NCBI RefSeq assembly: GCF_000485595.1
Contig: NW_014577334.1
Span: 236,066-300,065, forward strand
DNA: 64,000 nt
Reading direction: 5' to 3'
Source: Priapulus caudatus
Taxonomy: Eukaryota > Priapulida > Priapulimorpha > Priapulimorphida > Priapulidae
The position numbers were made by a program, and so were the translations under genes. Positions within the stretch are counted from its first letter, which is position 1, and each line of letters begins with the position of its first letter. Shown here one piece after another: positions 47,531 to 58,545 of this stretch. Below the pieces are notes generated by a model. That model made no database searches. It saw only the letters and a program-made list of their open reading frames with translations, and had not been told where the DNA came from.

Positions 47531-48160
47531 GGGTTAGACACTAACCCATATTTAGTTCACTAGTACTTACAGGACTTAGCGTAAAAGAAAAATTTACTAG
47601 TCCTTCCAAGATTCTAACGTATGCTGCCGAAGGACTCCCTTACTAGGCAGCATAGCGACGAGCATTGTGATTTGTCGGGGTGGGGGGGTAGGTGGGGTGG
47701 AGGGTGCGAGCCCCCCTTCTGCTACGGATGGACAGGGCGTCTCTCCCCAAGGTACAAGGGTGTCTCCCCAGAAAGGTTTTAGTTAAAGACATTGCAATTG
47801 TATAAATTACAATGTAAACTTTGTTGATGAATTTCATAAGATTAAAATTTAAATTAAATAACATTTTAATTCGAAATAAAATCGGCCTACTTTGATAGAA
47901 GAAATATGGTGGATCCGTCATCTATACACAGAAAGGAATTTGCGCTTCAATTTACCTAGCTACAAACTGTTCCCGTGCGCCTGTGTATCGCTATCGCCGT
48001 TAATGAACCTCGCTGCAGGCCTTTGTCGTGCAGGTAAGTGCAGTGCGACATCTAACCCTCTGGCCTTGTCAAGGCTGCACAGCTTGAGCGTAAATCGGTG
48101 TCAGGGCCTGCCCGTTTGTCCAACTAGCATGTGCCATTTCTAAGATGGGTTCGCCCATTT
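47530..48160. other. Unassigned sequence without a gene
   Basis: Short frames only (for example 47892-48143 plus); nothing recognisable. Not similar to any myosin exon. Confidence 0.4.
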
Positions 48161-48690
48161 ACGGTGGATAATATTGTTTCTTATGCCACCGCGACTGATC
48201 GCGTGACCGTCAGTCGTTACGTCACGCACGAAACTCGGCATGCTCTGAGACAGTGAAAATGCATAGCAGCCTAGCTCTATGGCTACATCACGCACATTAC
48301 CACTGATGCAAAAAGCCTAACCCTAAACCCTAACCCTTAACCCTATCCTAACCCTAACCCTAACCCTATCCGCTAAACCGCTAACGCCTAACACCTACCC
48401 TAACCCTATAAACCGCTAACCCTAACCCTAATTACCGTGTGGATATATGTGTTCTATGCCAAGCGGACTGACTCGCGTGACGTCAGCTGTACGCTCACGC
48501 ACGAACTCGCATCTCTGAGTACAGTTGAATGAACAGCCTAGCTGCTGAGGCTACATCACGCACATACGCTGGAATGCCAAAAACCCTAACCCTAACCCTA
48601 ACCGCTAAGCCTTCGCTAACGCCTAACCCTAGACCCTATCCTTAACCCCTAACCCTAACCGCTAACCGCTAACCCTACCCTAACCCTAAC
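48160..48690. repeat. Two tandem units with CCCTAA tracts
   Basis: Two diverged units of about 250-270 bp (48160-48432 and 48433-48690) share gatcgcgtgac/gactcgcgtgac, ctacatcacgcacat and a terminal (CCCTAA)n tract. This resembles subtelomeric repeat organisation but is internal here. Confidence 0.75.
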
Positions 48691-48791
48691 CTAATTAGAA
48701 TCTTAATAACAGCTCAATACTAACACTTAACACTAACACAAAAAATAGTTAAAATGGATAAAGAAGAAAAATACAGAAAAATAAAAAATAT

Positions 48792-48868
48792 TGAAACAGA
48801 TGGGATTCGAACCCATCACCTTCAAGAAAAATCGTTCGCGCGCCTTACCGCCGTTGCGCTAGTTTGAG
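48792..48868 (-). tRNA. tRNA-like gene or relic, anticodon position UUU
   Basis: On the minus strand, 76-77 bases fit tRNA layout. The D arm GCGC...GCGC is preceded by TA, and the box A-like sequence TAGCGCAACGG is present. The T arm ATGGG-TTCGAAT-CCCAT contains an exact B box GGTTCGAATCC, with a 5-base variable loop AGGTG. A T-rich Pol III terminator (ATTTTTTA) lies about 6 bases after the end. The anticodon stem and acceptor stem pair poorly, and U33 is missing. UUU falls at the anticodon position. Most likely a tRNA pseudogene or tRNA-derived SINE head with an intact internal promoter. Confidence 0.45.
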
Positions 48869-49179
48869 TTCGCTCAAGATGTATTTATGTATGTGCCATA
48901 ATGCATACATGATGTGCTGTGCGTGATTGGTCTGATGCACTGGACGGCACAGCTGACGTACACTTGAAACATCACGCAATCAAGTCGGTTGGCTAGAAAA
49001 CATAATCCACCCGCGCAGTGTACTAATCGCATGGATAGATGGCGGCTTCGAGTGGCACTGTCCGGTATCACTGCTAAACCAATGCGTCTAGTCGAAGCGA
49101 GAATAACCGCTCAAATGAATGAAATCAGAGTTGCAAAGTAGAGGCTGCAAAGACATCTTGGAGGCAAAGCTGATCGGCA

Positions 49180-50530
49180 CGTATCACGTACACGTGCGTG
49201 CGTGGGCACGTACACGTGTGTGCGTGCACATGTGGCCTACTGTGTACGTCGCCATGTACAGTCGCGGCGCTGTGCGTGTGCACGTCACGTGCGTGCTTGT
49301 GAAGGCACGTACACGTCGTGCTGCACTTACACGTGGTGCGTGCATAGGCACGTAACACAAGCCAGCAGAGAGCCAACACATGGCACAGGCGGGGGTGTGT
49401 GCGTTGCGTCGTGCACGTACACGGTGCGGCGCTTGTGCTTCATGTGCCACGTACACCGTGCGTGTGTGCCGTGCGGTTGTGGCATGCGTTGCGTGTTCTG
49501 CGTGGTCCGTGCACATGTGGTGTCGTGGTTGCGTGGTGCCACGTACACGCTGCGGGCGCAGCTGCGCTACGTGTCGCACGTACACGTGCGTGCGTAGTAT
49601 GCCGCACATGTGCGCTGCTGTGGTGTGTGTGTATGTAGTGTGCACATCCGGTGCCCTGGCGTGACAGTGTGTATGTTACAGCTGCGTGCGTACGTGGCAC
49701 GCTTACACGTGTGTGCGTTGCGTTGGTGGTGCACGCTACGTCGTACGTGGGTCGGGCAGCTGGGAAAGCTGGATCTGCAACGTACACGTACACGTTTGCG
49801 CTGTGCGTGGGCACGTACACGTGGTGTTGCGTGCATGTGCACGTACACGTGCGCGGTGCGCTGTGCACGTACACGTGCAGCGCGTGCGTGTCGCACATTG
49901 CCGTGCGTGTGCATGTACACGTGCGTGCGTGAATAGGCCACGCTACAAGTGTGTGCACGTTACACGTGCGCTGCGTGCATCAGCACGTACACGATGGCTG
50001 TGCGTGCGTGTGCCACGTACACGCTGCGGGCATGTGTGCATTGTGACGTACACGTGCGTGCGTGCGTGCGTGTGCACGTGCGCTGTTACACATGTGTGTG
50101 TGCGTGCGTGTTGCACGTACGCACGTGCGGGCGTGCGTGATTGCCACGTACACCGTGCGGGCGGTGCGTGGTAGCACGTAACACGTGCGGGCGTGCTTAC
50201 GTTCGTGATGTAATCGTGCGTACGTGCTGTGTGCATACACGTGCGTTGCGTCATGCACGTACATGTAGCGTGGTGCGTGCGGCCGTTGTGTAGGTACGCT
50301 GTGCACATACACGTGCCTGCCGTGGCGTGTGCAGTACAGGTGCGGCGATACGTGGGCACGCCCCCATCACGTGTGTGCTGGTGGGTGCGTGTGCACGTAC
50401 ACGTGCGTGCGTGTGAGTACACGTGCGGCGCGCTGCGTGGTGCGACGCGCAGCTGTGCACGTACACGTGCGTGCGTGGTTGCATTACACGCTGGTAGTGC
50501 CTGCGTTGTTGCACCGGTACAACGTGCGCG
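49180..50530. repeat. CACGTACACGTG-rich minisatellite
   Basis: About 1.35 kb built from units of roughly 28-30 bp (sometimes 58) containing gcacgtacacgtgcgtgcgtg. Dozens of ACGT palindromes and RCGTG words result. The Cys/Val and His/Thr-rich frames across it are artefacts. Confidence 0.9.
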
Positions 50531-50539
50531 TGCGGTGTG

Positions 50540-51480
50540 CACTTTTATCACCTTTTTGAGTCGCCACACACCATTTCAAATTCTCAACGTTGCTGGTCAC
50601 TCTGGTCCCCCACTGTTTCGTGATCAAGACATGCGTCTTGCATTTCTTTTTGCTAGATCTTTCTGTGCCCCTGGGAAGCATCATGCGCATTAAAATTTCA
50701 AACGATAGTTTGTAGCTGCCGCGTTGAAAAACTACCAGACATTACATGCCTGCACACAGCGTCTACCTTGGCTGGGTCATAGCTCTAGCACGGTGTATGA
50801 CGATTTCCACCGCTGGCTGGAACGGCACGCCATCTTTTTCGTGTATATAGACACGCTTGGCATCTATTTCTCCTGCCTGCGATTTGACGTTTGGAAGGCT
50901 GGAAGTTCGGCGAGCGTCCGTCCAATATTCCACATAACAAGTGATGTTCGTTAGTTACTACTATGTGCCGATAATTATGTACCTACTATTAGCTTCAACA
51001 TACTATTTGTATCCACGTGCTTCAAGTTAACACAGCAATGCGATGCTGTGCGTTGGCGATGTAAAATACCTCGCCTATGAGAGCGCTACATAACTGATTC
51101 GTTGCGTCATTTCTACAATAGACGTTTGTTCTAATGTCAAACAGCTGTCAAAAGCGATCGCATCGGGTAGACTGTGATTGGTGGTCTCATTGTTTTTAAC
51201 AACATCGTTTGTACTCTGCGTAGTGGCTCTAGCATGCTAGAGGGGAAACTTGTTAAATGGGGCGAGTTATATATAGCTCTTTGGAATCTTCGGATGAGAG
51301 ACGCTGCGCCTGCGTAAAATCGGCATGGGAAATTTGCGGACGCGTGCAGGGCACGGGGGAATATTATACTAGTCCTCGCCGGACTAACCTGCCTATCGGG
51401 ATCTACTAGTCGTTCTGTATTTACTAGCCTCGCGACTAACGCTAGCGTTAGTGTCGAACCTGCGTATATAATTCCTAGCC
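50540..51480. other. Unassigned sequence without a recognised gene
   Basis: Two short frames (50484-50690 minus, 50724-50954 plus) have no recognisable domain. This region should contain, or lie near, the missing motor exon if the broken copy at 51.5 kb were used, but I found none. Confidence 0.4.
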
Positions 51481-51539
51481 GCTAGCAACCCCCCCCACAA
51501 AACAACCCTAACGCACCCTAACCCAACCTAGCTACTCAC

Positions 51540-51786
51540 TCAGCTTGAGCTGCTCCGTACTCTAGGGCTCCTCGCACGACGGAAGCACAGCTGCGCTAGA
51601 AGATGTGGTAGTAGCAGCTCTCCGTACGCCGTGGAGGACGACGCGAGACTTCTCCACGCAGGCTAGCGCTGCATGTGCGCGACGACGATGTTTGCCAGTT
51701 CCTTGGTGAACGTCGATCTGCTTGTACTTTGCCGAATCTGCTGCTCGACGTTGTGTTCCGGATCGTCTTCGACCATTGCCGATGCC
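51540..51786 (-). pseudogene. Myosin V motor exon 3 (switch I), broken copy
   Basis: About 247 bp instead of 226, with insertions throughout. Fragments such as SSRFGK and ESCYYHIF survive in separate frames. It is followed on the minus strand by a decayed telomere-like tract, as in the intact copy at 58.06 kb. Confidence 0.75.
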
Positions 51787-52429
51787 TGAAACGACGACAG
51801 GATTTTAGTGCGCGTTCATTACATGCGTCCCTGTTTAGATTAGTTAGTGTGACAACAGTAACGACAAACCATTTAATACACAACACAGTTAACACAACGA
51901 ACAATAATAACAACAAAAACAGTATACAACAACAACTCAATTAACAAACAACCGACTCAAGCAAACCAGCGAACACTACAACAACAGCAGCAGCAGCACC
52001 AATCGAGGTAACAATAAACAACAGTGATAATAACAACAACAACAACAGCAACAATGCAAATAACGAACAATAACAACTACACACAAACCACATGCAATAA
52101 CATCTTGCTAACACCAGATGCCCGTAGCTTAAGCACATTAACAACATCTTCCTTTGAAAAATTTAAAACACTTTACGATTTAAAAAAGCATTGGTTCTGC
52201 CACGACTAAAAGCACGTCTACATTACGTTATACTCACTGAATTAGAAAGATAAATTACCGCTCCACGCAAATCCTTACTGTGTAGAATCTCCGGTTAGTG
52301 ACTTTCAAAATCATGCACACGCACAGTCATCTACAGTTTTACTACGCGATAAAATTCGCCGCAGAATCCAATCGCAATCTGCTCTGCGCCCTTGTGCGGT
52401 ATCTCACGCGCTCGGCCGCCAAACTTACC

Positions 52430-52603
52430 ATCCGATGGATTGGATAGACGCGAGAGCAGCTTTCTTCTCGATCTGTGTACTCGCTGTTGTCGAGCCTCCC
52501 GAACTGCGTAGCGAAGTTATCGATCGCGTACTTGGCCGACACCGTCGTTGCCCGGCGGCCCGACTCCCCCCCGGACACATGATGACTGGTCCCTCTCCTT
52601 CCC
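52430..52603 (-). pseudogene. Myosin V motor exon 2 (P-loop), broken copy
   Basis: About 174 bp instead of 157. The P-loop region has extra G and C bases, so GESGAGKT is no longer encoded in one frame, although TVSAKYA can still be read. The context (AAC repeats on one side, GA tract on the other) duplicates that of the intact exon at 59.0 kb. Confidence 0.75.
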
Positions 52604-52659
52604 TGACGACCGCAACGATGACCATGAAGCCAATCAGGTTATCCACCAGACTCATAATA

Positions 52660-53470
52660 ATAGGATATTATATATAGTATATATTATATTATATATATAA
52701 TATAGAAGAGAGAGAGAGAGAGGAGAGAAAGAGAAGATAACGCAAGAGATGATGAGAGAGGAGAGTGAGGACGCGGGTCGGCGCGGGCTGGGCGGGGGGC
52801 GGCGGTCCGGACGGCGCGCGCGACGGCGCGAGCGCCGTGGCCCGGGGGAACCGGCGAGGAGACCCGCGGCCGGTCGCTGGCCAAACCAGGCAGCGCGGGC
52901 GAGGCCGGGGAGAGAGAAGAGAGAGAGAGAGGACCACAGGAGCGAGAGAGGAGGGAAGAGGAGGAGAGAGAGAGACGAGAACGAAGAGGAGAGAGAGAGA
53001 CTTGACGGGAGAGAGCAACAGAGACAGAGGAAAGGGCGAGAGAGAGAGGAAAAGAAAGCGACGAGACAGTGGAGAGAGCGACGAGAGAGAGAGATAGCAG
53101 AGAGAGCGAGAGAGATGATGAGGAGACAAGGAGAGAGAAGCGAAAGAGAGAGAAAGAGAGAGAGAGATGCGGGGGGCGAGGAGAGAAGAGAAGAGGGAGA
53201 GTGAGGCGAGCAGAGAGAACCGAGAGAAGCGAGAGGAGAGACAGTTACGCAGAGAGAGCACGCAGAGAGAGAGAGAGAGAGTGAGAGTAGACGGAGCTGC
53301 AGAGACGAGAGAGAGAGAGAGAGAAAGCCGTACTCGGTCTGCATCCGATGAGGCATGTTCCCGTGAAAGAGTAGAGAGGAGGAGGCGGGGTGGAGAAAGG
53401 GCGACCCGAGCAGAACGAGGAGGAGAGGGTCGGTGAGAAAGGGGTGAAGAGAGAGAGCAGTCGGTGAGAA
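52660..53470. repeat. TA array and GA/GC-rich tract, noisy relative
   Basis: Relative of the GA tract at 59.2-59.7 kb, with an unusual GC-rich block at 52.78-52.91 kb. Ser/Leu and Arg/Glu frames of up to 314 residues result from the repeat. Confidence 0.85.
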
Positions 53471-53479
53471 CACGCAGAC

Positions 53480-54060
53480 TCGTGTTGAGTGAGAGACTGA
53501 AGTATCGCATTCCCGTGTTTGATGTTCGACCTCGAGACCTCAACAATTTGCGTTTGATGGTTGTTGATTTGAGAAGATGTTTCCCTGGTGACCTACACCA
53601 CTGTATCGTACGTTTAATTATGACATTAGCCACTGCTTGTAGGCCTCGCAGTTGACATGTTACTCATGGGAACAGAAAGTCTTGCTTATTATTTGTTTGT
53701 ATGGTTAATTTGTTGTGTCGATGCTATGAAGTTAGCCACGAATGTATTGACGCGAATTGCATTTTTAAAGACAATGCATGACGGTCATCAGACACAATAT
53801 TATAATTGACAATATGTTTTATAATTAGTGACCCATCTGTATAAATGTATATACCTGTAATTACATTTGTTGGGGACTTAATTACCATCACTAAGCCACA
53901 TAAAGATCATGAGATTATTAAGGATTCACTTCAAGCTTTGCACGGTGCTATTGCTCAATGAGAGTTTAATGTGACATAATAAATACGAATCAATTACAGC
54001 GTTTCATTTAATAGAATGGAGCATGATACTTCTATGACTCAAACCTAAAATTCTTGAGTG
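53480..54060. other. Duplicated intron sequence
   Basis: Matches 56.07-56.59 kb and 59.83-60.48 kb (gatgttcgacctcgagacct, ttaattatgacattagc, tacctgtaattacatttg). Three copies with different indels; no gene. Confidence 0.8.
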
Positions 54061-54201
54061 TATTTTAATATACTATTAATATTTTGGAATTTGATTCTCT
54101 TCGGGGTGCTGCCCACCTCCCCCCCATCCCTGTCACGCCGCCACTTTTAACACGAGAAGCACGCAGCAGACAGACGCGGAGACTCGGCTCGCTATCGTTC
54201 C

Positions 54202-54353
54202 CTGGCCATGCGTGTGAACGCCTCGCTCGCGACGGCGCAATGCATGTGCGGTCACAGCTCGCCCTAGGGTCGGCGCCGCTGTACTCCATGGATCGTGTCC
54301 GATCGCAGATCGCCGTAAGTATCGTACGGATCATTGATGGCACCGCACGATAC
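54202..54353 (-). pseudogene. Myosin V motor exon 1, second broken copy
   Basis: 152 bp instead of 145, with several 1-base insertions that destroy the frame; both splice sites are still recognisable. Flanking sequence matches that around 56.7 and 60.7 kb, so the whole neighbourhood is copied. Confidence 0.75.
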
Positions 54354-54374
54354 CTGTGAGCAGTCGGAGTGGAA

Positions 54375-54640
54375 TGAGGCAACGTATATATATATAATAT
54401 GAATATATATATTATATCCGCATATATATATATGATTCAAGAGGTTATAAAGACATTTGTCTTTAATAACTCCATGATATATATCTATATACTGTATATA
54501 TTATTATATATATTATATATATTATACTATTATATATATATATATATTATATATATATAATCAGGAGTCAATATCAACTGGAAATCAAAAAAATAATCAA
54601 TATTAATTGGTAGACTCCTGATATAATATAATATGTTATA
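54375..54640. repeat. TA arrays with nested hairpins
   Basis: A TA-rich block with two inverted-repeat elements: aagaggttataaagacattt paired with gtctttaataactcc, and atcaggagtcaatatcaact ending in gactcctgat. Counterparts at 56.89-57.0 kb and 60.81-61.07 kb. Confidence 0.75.
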
Positions 54641-54889
54641 TTATATCAGCGATGCGTGATAGTTGACGTGAGACGGGTATTACTGCGTCCTACGCTAATG
54701 TTCGAGAGCGACATGTCCTACATTGCCCTTACGTGTCCTACGAGTTTCCCTACGTTCGGAGGCGCCGTGCACACGTCAGCGCAACAATCGCGATCATTCG
54801 TTATCCGATAATTATTAATGATCGATGGAATCAATATGCCGGACTCAGGCCGTGACACATCTACATGGTGCCGCGTAGCGCGCGTTAGA

Positions 54890-55225
54890 CTTTTCTGACT
54901 GCATTATAACAGTTTGATGTGTCAGAGTATATGAATCGGTATTAATGAGTTCAGAAGTGTATTAGGGACTATTCTGAATGGCATTATAAGCCGTCTTAGA
55001 GTGTCGAGTATCTGATGTAATATGTAATTTAGTCTCAGAGTGTTAGACTCTATTCTGACTGATTATAAGAGTCTTAGAGTGTTAGCAGTGAGTGTATTGT
55101 AGAGTGTTAGACTATTCTAGGAGCTGCATTATAACAGTCTTAGAGTGTTTTCGAGTATTTTTGACGTGCTTTTTGTAACCAGTCTTAGAGTGTTATTGTT
55201 TAGAGTATATCTGACTGCATGAGCG
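54890..55225. repeat. 38-bp satellite, short noisy copy
   Basis: About eight decayed units of the satellite at 61.37-62.08 kb; the flanks on the right (gagcgtcaaccactcatggc) are the same in both. Confidence 0.85.
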
Positions 55226-55229
55226 TCAA

Positions 55230-56055
55230 CCACTCATGGCGAATTCGGTGGGCATTTGACACACGTACACGCACGTACACGCAATGCAGGGACGTGGACC
55301 GTTTCGATAATAAAACGTATCTAATAACTGCGATCTGTATTCTACAATCCGCAAATCCTAATGTTTTATTAGCTCGTTTTGCCTATTATTGTCAATAATT
55401 TCCGGCGTTCGAATGCTCCTGGCTACACAGTCTCACCGACACCGCGTGCCACTTGCGCACTGAGCTCACACAATAAAAAACGGGTTTCTTATTTTGCACC
55501 AAGTGCCTTATGTGCCACACTAAAGCAGGGGCGCGAGAATAGGAGAAAGAAGAGCGTTTGGAATCTGGGGATGCGCCCAGCGAATAACAACAGCAGTTGC
55601 AGTTTAGTTCACAGCAAACAACAGAGCAGTTAATGCAATTATCCCATTTCATCGCGCGCTAACGTCGGTCCAGAGCGGGCGACGTACGCCGGAACATGAG
55701 ATTCGAATAAGTCGCGGTGCGATCGCGGCAAGACAGCGACTATTATCTTGCTATTTATGTACGGTGCTTAGCAGTCACGTATTCCCGCTCTCCGCTTACG
55801 GAAGATTAGCGACTGCGACTAAACTTACGCCAATTACTACCAGTTGATTAACGCTGGTTGCGCCAATTGTGTAACGAACGACGCGCAGAGAAATACGCGC
55901 TTCATTCGCGGCGCCCATTTTTTGGGCGGGCCTCTTAATTTGCCCTCCGTGCAATCGCGGGGCCCAACGTGTTCTGAATTCCTCACGGCGAAACAAACCG
56001 ACACTTTACCTGGTCTGGGCGCTTTTCAGGGATTATTAATGTTATTACGCTCCTA
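55230..56055. other. Duplicated intron sequence, no gene seen
   Basis: Matches 62.08-62.85 kb. It contains the cctaatgttttatt / gcctattattg words shared with the foldback element at 9.3 kb. Open frames of 66-86 residues on both strands are not maintained in the second copy. Confidence 0.6.
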
Positions 56056-56718
56056 ATGGAGCATCACCCTGATGTTCGACCTCGAGACCTCAACAATTTG
56101 CGTTTGATGTTGATGCAGAAGCAATGTTTCCCTGGTGACCAAACCACTGTATGTACGTTTAATTATGACATTAGCAACTGCTTGTAGCTCGCAGTGACAT
56201 TTACTCATGGACAGAAAGTCTTGCTATTATTTGTTTGTATGGTTTAATCGTGTGTCATGTATGAAGTTAGCAGAATGTATTACGATTGCAATTTTTAAAG
56301 ACAATGCATGACGTCATCAGACAACAATATTATAATTGACAATATTTTTATAATTAGTGACCCATCTGTAATAAATGTAATATACCTGTAATTACATTTG
56401 TTGGGATTAATACATCACTACCCACCATAAAGATCATGAATTATTAAGGATACACTCAAGCTTTTGCACGGGTATTGCTCTAATGAAGAGTATTACCTGT
56501 GACAAATAAATCGAATCAATTACACGTTTCATTTATAGATGAGATGTACTTCTATGCTCAAAACCATAAAAGCTTGAGTGTAATTTTAATATACTATTAT
56601 ATTTGTTGGAATTGATTCTCCTTCGGGTGCTGCCCCCTCCCCCCCATCCCTGTATGGCACTTTAACACAAAGCCACGCATGCAGGACACGACGCGGAGAC
56701 TCGGCTAGCTATCGTCAC

Positions 56719-56863
56719 CTGGCCATGCGTTTGAACGCCTCCTCGGCGACGGCGAATATGTGCGGGTCGAGCTCGCCCTGGTCGCGCCCGCTGTACGCCA
56801 TGATCGTGTCCGCATCGTAGATCGGTAGATACTCGTACGGATTGATGGCCACCAGCACGATAC
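56719..56863 (-). CDS. Myosin V motor exon 1, intact copy in displaced position
   Basis: 145 bp between a CTCACAG acceptor and a GTGACG donor (phases 2 and 2). It completes a Gly codon and encodes 47 residues beginning [20 protein letters not shown], then [27 protein letters not shown]. This is the segment just before the P-loop region, with the NPY motif of the purine-binding loop. The phase fits exon 2 (AG + G = Arg), but this copy lies downstream of exons 2 and 3, so a transcript could not use it in order. Broken copies are at 60.7 and 54.3 kb. Confidence 0.9.
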
Positions 56864-56929
56864 CTGTGAGCAGTGGGAGTGATGAGCAACGTATATATAT
56901 ATAATATAATATGATATATTATATCCGCA

Positions 56930-56995
56930 ATATATATATATATCAAGAGTTAATAAAGACAAATTTGTCTTTAATAACTCATGATATATACATAG
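56930..56995. repeat. Near-perfect 17-bp-arm hairpin in a TA array
   Basis: gagttaataaagacaaa is followed directly by tttgtctttaataactc, one mismatch over 17 bp, between TA-rich flanks. The counterpart at 60.87-60.91 kb has an insertion. Confidence 0.85.
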
Positions 56996-57032
56996 TATAC
57001 CGTCTCGCCTTTTTAGATATTTCACTGTGGGG

Positions 57033-57034
<2 letters not shown>

Positions 57035-57098
<64 letters not shown>
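57035..57098. repeat. CT microsatellite
   Basis: A pure (CT)n run of about 62 bases. Confidence 0.95.
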
Positions 57099-57099
<1 letters not shown>

Positions 57100-57667
57100 A
57101 GGGTCACCTAGAATAAATAGCAGTAGGAAAAAGCAGAAGACCCGTTCTTATATGGTTCAGTTTCGCCGAATGATTCAATTTCACGCCACATTCAATTCAC
57201 ACCAACTTTCACGCCGATGTTTTTGACGAAGAGCGCGAGAGGGAGGGGGGGGGAGAGAGAGAGACTCTCGCAGATCCTGAAGCTGTTTCACATCATCTAT
57301 AGAGTCGACTGTCGGACATTCACCCTGAGATGTATAAACGAAGTCATCTTGATGATCTGTAAGAAAAAAAACATACTAAATGCCACGACGACAACAATGC
57401 GTTCCTCTAAAGCACTGCTTTATCAATGCCACACTGTATACATGAGGTGCATCCATCAACATCAACATCAAACTTTTGTAGAGCTCAGTTTTATTCACAG
57501 TAGCCTTTTATTAATCATTTATACAACATGTTCATTTACCGAAACTGGTCGCAAAATTGTTAATTCAAAAGTAATACATAACATCACCTTTACATCCTCC
57601 CTATCTTCACATATAAAAAATTGACACTCGGTTTTGTTTGAAATTCACCAATATTTCTTAGCTGGGT

Positions 57668-58047
57668 CTATTACCTAACCCTAACCCAACCCTAACCCTA
57701 ACCCAACCCTAACCCTAACCCAACCCTAACCCTAACCCAACCCTAACCCTAACCCAACCCTAACTCTAACCCAACCCTAACCCCATCCCCAACCCTATCC
57801 TAACCCTCACACTTACCCCTACCCTAACCCCAAACCTGACCCCAACCCTAACCCCATCCCTAACCCCAACCCTAACCCTAACACCAACCCCTAATCAATT
57901 TCCTCTGCCATATCTATTCCCTAATCCTAACCCTAATCTACTTTAACCCAACCCTAACCCTAACCCCAACCCTTCGCCAATTTTCTCTGCCGTATATATT
58001 CCCTAGCTCTAACCCAACCACAGCCCTAACGCCACCCTAACCCCAAC
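57668..58047. repeat. Interstitial telomere-like tract in a myosin intron
   Basis: Runs of CCCTAA mixed with CCCAA on the plus strand, including a regular 17-bp unit ccctaaccctaacccaa at 57.68-57.78 kb. On the transcribed (minus) strand this reads as TTAGGG-type repeats starting just after the 5' splice site at 58057. A related tract is at 47.24-47.53 kb. Confidence 0.9.
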
Positions 58048-58057
58048 CAGCACTCAC

Positions 58058-58283
58058 TCAGCTTGAGCTGCTCGTACTCTGGCTCCTCACAGACGGAGCA
58101 CAGCTGGTAGAAGATGTGGTAGTTGCGCTCCTCCGTTGCCTGGAAGACGACGCGAGACTTCTCCAGCAGGTAGGTGCGCATGTGCGCGCCGACGATGTGC
58201 CAGTTCTTGTTGAAGTCAATCTGTATGTACTTGCCGAATCGGCTCGAGTTGTCGTTCCGGATCGTCTTCGCATTGCCGATGGC
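58058..58283 (-). CDS. Myosin V motor exon 3 (switch I), intact
   Basis: 226 bp. It begins [19 protein letters not shown], where NDNSSRFGK is switch I, which closes on the gamma-phosphate of ATP. It continues with [15 protein letters not shown] and [11 protein letters not shown], all hallmark myosin head sequence. It ends one base into a codon at a GTGAGT donor. The intron that follows begins within about 10 bases with a G-rich telomere-like tract (57.67-58.05 kb). Broken copy at 51.54-51.79 kb. Confidence 0.95.
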
Positions 58284-58324
58284 CTGCAACGACGACAGGA
58301 TTTTGTGGGTTCATTAATGGTCCT

Positions 58325-58491
58325 GTTTAGATAGTTATTAGTAGTGACAACAGTAACAACAACAGTAACAACAACAACAATAACAACAACAACAGTAACA
58401 ACAACAACAATAACAACAACACTAGCAACAGCAACAACTAACAACAACAGCAGCAGCAGCACCAATGAGAACAATAACAAACAGTGATAAT

Positions 58492-58534
<43 letters not shown>

Positions 58535-58545
58535 ACAATGACGAC
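58325..58545. repeat. AAC trinucleotide repeats
   Basis: (AAC)n/(CAGCAG) tracts upstream of exon 3 (pyrimidine-biased GTT on the transcribed strand). A noisier copy is at 51.85-52.10 kb. The Cys/Val-rich frames over it are not genes. Confidence 0.9.

Noticed and set aside
49180-50530. Cys-rich or His/Thr-rich secreted peptides in the CACGTG array
   Set aside because: Composition follows directly from the GTGC repeat; frames exist in every phase and strand.
52342-52578. A second functional P-loop exon giving an alternative motor
   Set aside because: The frame breaks inside the P-loop and the copy is indel-rich; better explained as a low-accuracy duplicate.
52652-53633. 273- and 314-residue Ser/Leu frames and Arg/Glu frames on the other strand
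   Set aside because: Translations of an impure GA/CT repeat; no domain, no conservation in the sister tracts at 45.5 and 59.4 kb.
57668-58047. Telomere (chromosome end)
   Set aside because: Coding exons and unique sequence continue on both sides; the tract is degenerate and in an intron.
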